Shown here piece after piece: positions 1-5,291 of a stretch of 7,310 nt of DNA. The first letter of the stretch is position 1; each line of letters opens with the position of its first letter. This stretch comes from Bacteroidota bacterium (GTDB lineage Bacteria > Bacteroidota > Bacteroidia > Bacteroidales > Bacteroidaceae), in the NCBI GenBank assembly GCA_023415545.1, contig JAEZKJ010000002.1:1-7310 (forward strand), read 5' to 3'. The notes under the pieces are model-generated. The model worked only from the letters and a program-made list of their open reading frames with translations. It did not search any database and was not told the DNA's origin. A program made the position numbers and the translations under genes.

Positions 1-102
1 TTACAGCGTGAAGTAGACTGGGAGGCAAATCCACGTCATCATACCATAGTATATGTAGGATTGAATAATACAAAAACTTATTGGGGAAAGAAAGTTAAAT
101 AA
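1..102 (+). CDS. C-terminal end of an unrecognised protein (partial)
   Basis: Frame 1 is open from the left edge to a TAA at 100-102 and gives 33 residues, beginning LQREVDWEANP and ending TKTYWGKKVK. The start lies outside the window. The stop is followed after about 30 bases by a strong hairpin terminator on the same strand, which supports this as the real end of a transcribed gene. The tail is basic and aromatic, with a possible beta strand (TIVYVGL), and shows no motif I can assign. It does not end in the aromatic residue typical of an outer-membrane beta-barrel. Family and function cannot be told from this fragment. Confidence 0.6.
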   Translation, partial: LQREVDWEANPRHHTIVYVGLNNTKTYWGKKVK

Positions 103-131
103 CTTTCCTTATTATTATAGAGTATTAGTTT

Positions 132-166
132 AAGACCGGATCATGTTGTCATGACCCGGTCTTTTT
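132..166 (+). terminator. Rho-independent terminator of the left-edge gene
   Basis: AAGACCGG (132-139) pairs with CCGGTCTT (156-163). After one A/C mismatch the stem continues with TCATG (141-145) and CATGA (150-154), closing on a TTGT tetraloop. A short T-run (162-166) follows. It sits 30 bases after the stop at 102 and is oriented to end that transcript. Confidence 0.85.
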
Positions 167-230
167 ATGATATAAAGTAAAACTAATCATAATATTAAGT
201 TGCAAACATACAGATAAATTTTTCAATTAT

Positions 231-298
231 CAGTGTCATTCATCCATTTCACAGTGTGAAACAGATAAATCACAGTGCTGAACGGATGTATAACACTG
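231..298. repeat. 68-bp imperfect palindrome between two convergent terminators
   Basis: The 28-base arm at 231-258 is the imperfect reverse complement of the arm at 271-298, with about 21 of 28 positions matching, around a 12-base spacer (259-270). The outer ends CAGTGT and ACACTG pair exactly. Nested inside the left half is a perfect palindrome, TTTCACA-G-TGTGAAA (247-261). The inner halves also look like diverged direct copies: TTCACAGTG at 248-256 resembles ATCACAGTG at 269-277, each followed by a related tail. ACAGATAAAT occurs at 210-219 and again at 261-270. The element lies in non-coding DNA between two terminators and has no T-run, so it is not a terminator. It resembles dispersed extragenic palindromes or a very small MITE, but copy number cannot be judged from one window. 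Confidence 0.6.
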
Positions 299-337
299 AA
301 AAACGAAGAAATAATCAAAGAGTGTTAGTAAAACTAT

Positions 338-375
338 AAAAGAGACTGTTAAGGGGTATCTAAACAGTCTCTTTT
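338..375 (-). terminator. Hairpin terminator of the membrane-protein operon
   Basis: AAAAGAGACTGTT (338-350) and AACAGTCTCTTTT (363-375) form a perfect 13-bp stem around a 12-base loop. The hairpin begins four bases after the stop codon at 380-382 of the minus-strand gene. The A/T-rich outer stem gives a T-run on either strand, so it could also stop transcription coming from the left. Confidence 0.85.
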
Positions 376-379
376 ATTA

Positions 380-937
380 TTAGTTTTCGGTAAATGTTTC
401 TCCACCATCATTTGTGTCATAGCTCTTTCCGCTACTTCCTTTATAATAGCTCTCGCCTAAGAGTCCTTTTTCTTCTCTCACTTCATCACCATTATCCAAT
501 TTCCATCTCTTTCCTTTTGAACCGACTCCATTACCTAAAGCTATCTGTATAGCAGTTATAATTATATATATTGCAACAAAAATGGTAACTGCTAACAATA
601 TTATGACTGAAGCTACAACTCCTATTACAAAAGCTAAAATTACAAATCCTGATAAAATTAATGATCTTAATGTTGCTACATTGGCAGTCTCAGTTGCTAT
701 AATTGATTCTGCTACATTGTAAGCAATAAGGAAGATAAGCATACCTATTGAAGCAGTTAATGTTAATGATTTGATATCCCAATTAAACATTTCATTGAGA
801 AATTCACTTCCGCCTAAAAAAGCACCCATGATGGCTGCCAAGAGTATAATAAAAGTTGCTAAGTATCGATTTGGATTAGTCTGTTCTCCCCAAATTTTTT
901 TCTCAATATTATATATATATGATAACCTGTTTTTCAT
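380..937 (-). CDS. Small multi-pass membrane protein with a polar C-terminal tail
   Basis: This is a 185-residue protein of a family I do not recognise. A short, partly basic N-terminus (MKNRLSYIYNIEKK) precedes hydrophobic segments at about 25-43 and 58-79, then one long stretch at 92-134 that can hold two helices. That suggests four membrane passes in the inner membrane. From about 140 a hydrophilic, Gly/Lys/Asp-rich tail follows. It carries two related motifs, GKRWKLDNGDEV (142-153) and GKSYDTNDGGET (170-181), which share the pattern GK-x-aromatic-x-x-(D/N)-(D/N)-G-x-E and look like paired beta-turns. The start ATG is seven bases after the stop of the upstream gene at 945, so the two are almost certainly co-transcribed. 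A perfect hairpin terminator follows at once. There is no lipoprotein signal and no catalytic motif. A role with its membrane partner is inferred only from the operon. Confidence 0.8.
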   Translation of the reverse strand: MKNRLSYIYNIEKKIWGEQTNPNRYLATFIILLAAIMGAFLGGSEFLNEMFNWDIKSLTLTASIGMLIFLIAYNVAESIIATETANVATLRSLILSGFVILAFVIGVVASVIILLAVTIFVAIYIIITAIQIALGNGVGSKGKRWKLDNGDEVREEKGLLGESYYKGSSGKSYDTNDGGETFTEN

Positions 938-944
938 AACGCCA

Positions 945-1769
945 TTAGTTTAATATACTTTCAAGTGATTCAATATTACTATATAGAATAGTCCACAATA
1001 CAGATGCAATAGTTGCTGAAATTAATACAGCTGTAAAATATTTGTTAATAGGAGAGTATAATTTGCTAGGAGCAGGAGTAGGGTCATAACTACCTGCAAA
1101 TGCTATACATCGAGCAAAACGATATTCTGCAATTAATATTAAAATTTGAAATATGAAACTCCAAAAAAGTAGAAGTGAATTACCATACTGAAAATTAAAT
1201 GCAAATAAATCACCCTGATAGTTTTCTAAATTATCTATTTTTGCAAAGAATATTATTCTATTGAATAATAATGAAAAAGCAATAATACGATTGATAATCA
1301 TTATGGAAATCCACGTTTTGTCGCACTTCTCTATATTATTAGCTTGAATTATTGTGGAATAAACATAAATCCAAAGCAACTGTATTAAAATCGAAAAAAA
1401 TATTGTAATATCAGTATTGAAAAGTTCTATGATCCTAAAAACTATATTTATTAGAAGAAGACTAATTCCTAAAATAGTAGCTACTTTGGTTGCTTTATTT
1501 GAAACTATCGATAAAAGAATAATCCAACATATAATATTTAAAATGCCTATAATAGCAGATTGAAGTATGCTATATACATGAAACGTATTATTATTAGGTA
1601 GAAAATATTCTATTATATCTGAGGGAATGATATAATAAAATATATTACCAACAAGAATAGTAAATAACCAATAAATATTAGTTATTACAAATAACCACGC
1701 TGCAATGTTTTGTTTTATCCTTACCGATTTTGGTATAGAGTCGGCATTAACTTGTAATGATTGTTCCAT
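945..1769 (-). CDS. Seven-segment integral membrane protein, unknown family
   Basis: This is a 274-residue, very hydrophobic and Ile-rich protein. About seven membrane segments can be seen, near residues 22-48, 67-90, 97-117, 120-143, 152-176, 198-216 and 245-264. The N-terminal 20 residues are polar (MEQSLQVNADSIPKSVR), without a cleavable signal. A Pro-rich loop (DPTPAPSKLYSP, 229-240) separates the last two segments. I see no conserved transporter, kinase or protease motif. It is the first gene of a two-gene operon with the smaller membrane protein at 380-937, seven bases downstream. A possible promoter box lies at 1823-1830. One coding row I counted has only 12 G/C in 60, lower than the other genes; strong hydrophobicity (Ile, Phe, Leu codons) may explain this without transfer. 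Reality of the gene is fairly sure, function unknown. Confidence 0.8.
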   Translation of the reverse strand: MEQSLQVNADSIPKSVRIKQNIAAWLFVITNIYWLFTILVGNIFYYIIPSDIIEYFLPNNNTFHVYSILQSAIIGILNIICWIILLSIVSNKATKVATILGISLLLINIVFRIIELFNTDITIFFSILIQLLWIYVYSTIIQANNIEKCDKTWISIMIINRIIAFSLLFNRIIFFAKIDNLENYQGDLFAFNFQYGNSLLLFWSFIFQILILIAEYRFARCIAFAGSYDPTPAPSKLYSPINKYFTAVLISATIASVLWTILYSNIESLESILN

Positions 1770-1822
1770 AAATATTAAATATTTTAAGTTAGCTTATAAC
1801 AAGATAAATCATTGATACTATT

Positions 1823-1830
1823 CAAATTTA
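1823..1830 (-). promoter_or_regulatory. Possible -7 box for the membrane-protein operon
   Basis: On the minus strand this reads TAAATTTG, matching the Bacteroidota -7 consensus TAnnTTTG, and would start transcription about 45 bases before the ATG at 1769. No TTTG is found at the expected 19-21 base spacing; only a TTTA occurs, about 22 bases upstream. In DNA this AT-rich the match may be chance. Confidence 0.3.
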
Positions 1831-1937
1831 AATAAATTATTACAAATAGTTGTAAATATTTAATTATAAATTATTGAGTAATATAACCTAACATAATATA
1901 GAATGGGAAAATATTTATTTATAAATGATGTTATTAC

Positions 1938-3200
1938 CTAATCAGATGAGTAGAACAACGAAAATAAAGGGCCATAATGAAGAAATCCTTTAGGAGTTAT
2001 AACGATTTTTTTATCATCATTCATAATAAGTAACCCTTCGGATAAACAATAATCAAGAGTTTCTTTTAATGTATCATTAAAAATTCCGAAGTTCAACAAC
2101 TTTTCAAGAGAAAAAGAACCATTATAAGCGGATATAGCCATGTATTTGGCTGCAATTTCGGATAGAGGTAAATTATAAGTATATTCTTCATGAAAGGAAT
2201 TGAGTAAAAGCATAGATTCATTTACATTTGATAACTTTCCTATATTATATGACAAACCAACGGAACTCATGCTTTGAGCTGATAATCCAAACCCTTTGTA
2301 TGCAGCACCATTAACCATTCTTTCACGAAGGTATGAAGATACTCCTTCATCAGTGGGATCAAGAGAAAACGTGTTTTGTCCAAATCGTGCTATATACCCT
2401 AGACCAACAAGACCATTGTAATATAGTGTATATTGTTTAAAAAGTTCTTCTTTATCAGATATACCTTTTTCTATAATCATATTGGGTCTCAATTCGTACA
2501 AAGTAATTTGTTGAGGTTTTAATATACGAATCAATTCCAGGTCTCGATAAATAGTTGATTCATTTTGTCCTTTTAGACCATACATAAAGTCTAAGTTCAC
2601 CTTCTTAATTCCTATAGACCAAGCCTTTTTCAACCATGAGGACATATTATCTACATATATATTTCCTCTTCGGTATTGATGCAGAACTGAATTGCATGAA
2701 GACTGAACTCCCAATGAAAGTCTTTGAAAACCATTTTTAGACATTTCCATCAACTTATGTTCTGATAAAGTATTGAAGGTACCTTCTATACTAGGCTCAT
2801 ATTTATTATCTATAATTAATTCAGAAATAGCGTTCTGATAAATTTGCATTAATAATGAGAAGTTCTTCTCCGAGAGAGATGTAGGTGTTCCTCCACCTAT
2901 ATCAAATCCCAACAAGATAAAATCTTTATATCTTTGCTTAAAGCGATCAATGTCTTTGGCAATTGTAAGAAGATAGCTTCTTTGTAAATTTTCATCAGGG
3001 CATAACATACGAGTGTATTCACAGAATGAACACAACTGCATGCAAAAGGGAATATGAATATAAAATGACAAACATTTATCATTTTCAAAAGATAACGAAC
3101 CTGGAACTCGATATAATGCCCAATCAGTTGGATTGAGTGGATAAGAGGTGTTCCAACGAGGATCATTCTTTCTTTTTTGAAATAACTCGTCTATTGTCAT
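1938..3200 (-). CDS. HemN/HemW-family radical SAM protein
   Basis: This 420-residue protein has the layout of oxygen-independent coproporphyrinogen III oxidase and its relatives. Residues 45-60 (SFYIHIPFCMQLCSFC) hold the radical SAM cluster motif CX3CX2C (C53, C57, C60), which binds a [4Fe-4S] cluster and S-adenosylmethionine. GGGTPT (102-107) is the SAM-contacting glycine motif. Family blocks follow at GFQRLSLGVQS (157-167) and VNLDFMYGLKGQ (201-212). A HemN-type C-terminal region ends in EGLLIMNDDKKIVITPKG (388-405). No extra Cys follows directly after the third ligand, so the CX3CX2CXC pattern of true HemN is absent. The late block reads GFGLSAQS (303-310) where relatives have a form like GxGxGAHS. 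The protein could be a heme-chaperone-like HemW, an anaerobic heme-degrading enzyme, a coproporphyrinogen oxidase, or a HemN-like methylase. Family membership is sure, substrate is not. It is monocistronic, with a promoter candidate 40 bases upstream. Confidence 0.9.
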   Translation of the reverse strand: MTIDELFQKRKNDPRWNTSYPLNPTDWALYRVPGSLSFENDKCLSFYIHIPFCMQLCSFCEYTRMLCPDENLQRSYLLTIAKDIDRFKQRYKDFILLGFDIGGGTPTSLSEKNFSLLMQIYQNAISELIIDNKYEPSIEGTFNTLSEHKLMEMSKNGFQRLSLGVQSSCNSVLHQYRRGNIYVDNMSSWLKKAWSIGIKKVNLDFMYGLKGQNESTIYRDLELIRILKPQQITLYELRPNMIIEKGISDKEELFKQYTLYYNGLVGLGYIARFGQNTFSLDPTDEGVSSYLRERMVNGAAYKGFGLSAQSMSSVGLSYNIGKLSNVNESMLLLNSFHEEYTYNLPLSEIAAKYMAISAYNGSFSLEKLLNFGIFNDTLKETLDYCLSEGLLIMNDDKKIVITPKGFLHYGPLFSLFYSSD

Positions 3201-3239
3201 ATTACATATTAGATGAATTTATTTTAAGAAAATTATTAG

Positions 3240-3272
3240 CAAAGATACTTATGTTAAGTTAAAATAAAACAA
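3240..3272 (-). promoter_or_regulatory. Promoter candidate for the HemN-like gene
   Basis: On the minus strand, TATCTTTG (3240-3247) fits the Bacteroidota -7 consensus TAnnTTTG. TTG (3270-3272) lies 22 bases upstream as a -33 element, slightly wider than the usual 19-21. Transcription would begin about 30 bases before the ATG at 3200. The -33 TTG lies within the left arm of an 11-bp inverted repeat. Confidence 0.5.
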
Positions 3273-3349
3273 TTCTATTTCTAGAATAATATGACAATGG
3301 TATTCGTAATACAATGATTGTTGAAAATATAAATGTTGAATAGAATTGT
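3269..3349. repeat. 11-bp inverted repeat overlapping the HemN-like promoter
   Basis: ACAATTCTATT (3269-3279) is the exact reverse complement of AATAGAATTGT (3339-3349), with 59 bases between the arms. The left arm can also form a local hairpin, ATTCTA (3272-3277) with TAGAAT (3282-3287) around TTTC. The left arm contains the proposed -33 element of the minus-strand gene. It may be a paired operator; the arms are short for a DNA-invertase site. Confidence 0.4.
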
Positions 3350-3542
3350 CCTGTGATGGTTCGCATTGAATTCCATAAATAACAAATAATATATAGAGAA
3401 ATTAAACATCGGTGTAGATACAATAGGTTAAAAACTTCGATACAAAAGTATTGAAAGGATTAATTGAAAAATTTATACAATAGTGTTACTGTTTTCTTTT
3501 TAAAAGCACGGTGGTAAACCCTCTGTTTTTAATCATTATCCG

Positions 3543-3550
3543 TATATTTG
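3543..3550 (+). promoter_or_regulatory. Possible -7 box for the glycohydrolase-like gene
   Basis: TATATTTG fits TAnnTTTG on the plus strand and is the only full match I found upstream of the ATG at 3733. No TTTG lies 19-21 bases upstream, the nearest being CTCTG at 3521-3525. If used, it gives a leader of about 175 bases. Confidence 0.25.
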
Positions 3551-3732
3551 CTGTGTAATGCATTTAAACACAATCATTATAAAAAATATTTATGCTATAT
3601 CAAATATTCTGAACCAAAAGAACATTCGTGAAATATTAAGAAGTTTAAGTGTATATTTTTACATTGTAAACTCGATCTAGAAAAACAGAAGAAGAGGTGC
3701 GAGGTAGCTACATTGTTATTAATTTATGAATT

Positions 3733-5163
3733 ATGATAGGTGCTATTATTGGTGATTTAGCTGCATGGACACACGAAAATGACAGAGAGCGTTTTTTTAC
3801 TCATTTAATTTCCGATAAAGCTATAATGTCGGAATACGGTATTACAGTGCTTTCAACAGCAGATGCGCTTGAGAACATTCCTCAATTGGATATGAATACA
3901 TTTCAGAAATATGTTCATCCATGGTACTCAGTAGACGATACCGAGTGTTTCGAGGTTTCTGCAGAAGTAAAAATATGGCTCAATACACTGCATTTCTTGC
4001 ATAAAACCGAGATTATGGGTATCGCATTAATGCGTACAATCGTATATTCTTGGTGGAGAAATTGCGGCGTAGACTCAGAGCCTTTTCACTATGATCACGA
4101 ATTGGACAAGGAAGAACTTACAGTACACAAGTTTCTTTCAACCATTATCGTTTCTCTGAGCATGGGAAAGAGTAAGGATGAGACCTATCAATTGCTTGGT
4201 AACGATTTTAAATATTTTCGCCACACTATAAATTGGAAAGAACAAGAAGGAATGCTTTGCTATCTGCTTCGTGTTTGGGACGCTTTTTATAATGCCTTCG
4301 ATTTTGGCAGCGCCTTACATAACGCAATGAAGATGAAGGGTAACAAACGATTACTAGGAGCATTGACAGGTGCCATTGCCGAGGCGATGTATGGATGTAG
4401 TATTTACTTCATCAAAAAGAAGTATTTAAAGACGGAAAAAGACTCTCATGCAATGCCGATTGACTTGCCCACAAATATAAACAAGCGATTTTCTTCCACA
4501 CTCTCAGCTATTTATAAACAAAAGGAATGGGTAAGAGTCTTTTGTCCAAAAAACGATTCACGTACTAATGTAGAACGACATTGCTATACGCCCATAGACA
4601 ACCCCTTCAAGGATAAAGTGATTTCAGAAGAGTTAAAACGAAGAATAATCAAATCATTTAAACCAGGTTGTGAAGATAGGTACAGTTTTTATTTGGAGAA
4701 TGGATGGATATATGTATGTAGAAGTTTTGTTATACTCTGCCGGTTTCGTCTACAGAAGAAGTGTGATGATACATACAGAATCTGTTGCTTCCAAACTTCT
4801 GATGAAATGAATGATGCTGTAAATGCCTTACGAAATGCTCTAGATTCTGCCGAATTCAATTGGGGCTATTTAGAATCCCCATACAAATATACCTCTTTCG
4901 GTTTTAACAGCATGCCTGATGAATATCGAAACACAAACAAAGCAAAGTTCTGGGAAGGAGAGCGCATACTCCATTCTGATGGTGATAATATTGGATATTG
5001 GTTAAAGGAGGGACTCGAAAGCATCAAGGCACAGAACAACCCAAAGTTATTCAAACATGCAAAATCTCTCGGACAAGAGCGATTCGGTACTGCATATTTT
5101 ATCAACGTTTTATATGCTAAATGGTGCCCGTATGACGATTTGAATTGGATATTTGAATATTAA
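3733..5163 (+). CDS. ADP-ribosylglycohydrolase-like protein with unknown C-terminal region
   Basis: This is a 476-residue protein. MIGAIIGDLAAW (1-12) matches the N-terminal GAIxGD signature of the ADP-ribosylglycohydrolase (DraG/ARH) fold, and SVDDTECF (66-73) matches its proximal metal motif (T/S)xDDT. ALTGAIAEAMYG (210-221) matches the last core helix. In active members that helix is preceded by GGDSDT, whose Asp residues complete the binuclear magnesium site; here the equivalent stretch reads KGNKRL (202-207), so both Asp are lost. The core, about 225 residues, is also shorter than the usual 260-300, and I do not find the middle GNGxAMR-type motif. Residues 230-476 are an unrecognised Cys- and aromatic-rich region containing HSDGDNIGYW (414-423). 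Known family members remove ADP-ribose from proteins or metabolites; activity here is doubtful. The ATG at 3733 is chosen because the signature begins at it. The gene stands alone, facing tRNA-Gly. Confidence 0.85.
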   Translation: MIGAIIGDLAAWTHENDRERFFTHLISDKAIMSEYGITVLSTADALENIPQLDMNTFQKYVHPWYSVDDTECFEVSAEVKIWLNTLHFLHKTEIMGIALMRTIVYSWWRNCGVDSEPFHYDHELDKEELTVHKFLSTIIVSLSMGKSKDETYQLLGNDFKYFRHTINWKEQEGMLCYLLRVWDAFYNAFDFGSALHNAMKMKGNKRLLGALTGAIAEAMYGCSIYFIKKKYLKTEKDSHAMPIDLPTNINKRFSSTLSAIYKQKEWVRVFCPKNDSRTNVERHCYTPIDNPFKDKVISEELKRRIIKSFKPGCEDRYSFYLENGWIYVCRSFVILCRFRLQKKCDDTYRICCFQTSDEMNDAVNALRNALDSAEFNWGYLESPYKYTSFGFNSMPDEYRNTNKAKFWEGERILHSDGDNIGYWLKEGLESIKAQNNPKLFKHAKSLGQERFGTAYFINVLYAKWCPYDDLNWIFEY

Positions 5164-5168
5164 TGAGG

Positions 5169-5241
5169 AGCGGTAGGCGAGGCTCGAACTCGTGACCCTC
5201 AGCTTGGGAAGCTGATGCTCTACCAACTGAGCTACTACCGC
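5169..5241 (-). tRNA. tRNA-Gly, anticodon CCC
   Basis: The minus strand folds into a full cloverleaf of 73 bases. Acceptor GCGGTAG pairs with CTACCGC, D stem GCTC with GAGC, anticodon stem TCAGC with GCTGA, and loop TTCCCAA places CCC at positions 34-36. The T arm is ACGAG-TTCGAGC-CTCGC with an A/C mismatch at its outermost pair. The discriminator is T, as expected for bacterial tRNA-Gly, and the next bases read CCT, so CCA is not encoded. It decodes GGG. The 3' end lies five bases from the stop codon of the convergent glycohydrolase-like gene. Confidence 0.95.
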
Positions 5242-5252
5242 AATTCTTAAAA

Positions 5253-5284
5253 CAAATGTAAATTATCTATTCGAAGTTAACAAA
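5253..5284 (-). promoter_or_regulatory. Bacteroidota-type promoter of tRNA-Gly
   Basis: On the minus strand, TTTG (5281-5284), 20 bases, then TACATTTG (5253-5260) match the housekeeping -33 TTTG / -7 TAnnTTTG consensus of Bacteroidota at ideal spacing. Transcription would start about 5 bases before the mature tRNA. The -33 box is only seven bases beyond the stop codon of the CbiA-like gene at 5292. Confidence 0.75.
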
Positions 5285-5291
5285 TATATCT

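Larger units (their letters stand above)
3201..3732. other. 532-bp non-coding divergent intergenic region
   Basis: This stretch separates the divergent HemN-like and glycohydrolase-like genes. All frames are broken into very short ORFs (the plus-strand ones I followed are 8-10 codons). It holds a promoter candidate for the HemN-like gene (3240-3272), an 11-bp inverted repeat (3269-3279 and 3339-3349) and a TATATTTG box on the plus strand (3543-3550). The last 50 bases before the ATG at 3733 are purine-rich (GAAGAAGAGG), but too far from the start to act as a Shine-Dalgarno. I recognise no riboswitch or small RNA. A long untranslated leader of the downstream gene is possible. Confidence 0.6.

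Noticed and set aside
771..953. 60-codon plus-strand ORF overlapping both membrane genes
   Set aside because: It is antisense to a coherent operon and lies across the seven-base junction.
2897..3166. 89-codon minus-strand ORF inside the HemN-like gene
   Set aside because: It is in another frame of a gene with clear family motifs, has no start signal of its own and no recognisable protein.
4866..5105. 79-codon minus-strand ORF antisense to the glycohydrolase-like gene
   Set aside because: Shadow ORF; the plus-strand frame is continuous and carries the recognisable motifs.
5169..5241. tRNA 3' end as an attachment site of an integrated element
   Set aside because: No second copy of the tRNA 3' sequence and no integrase in the window, so no att site is annotated.
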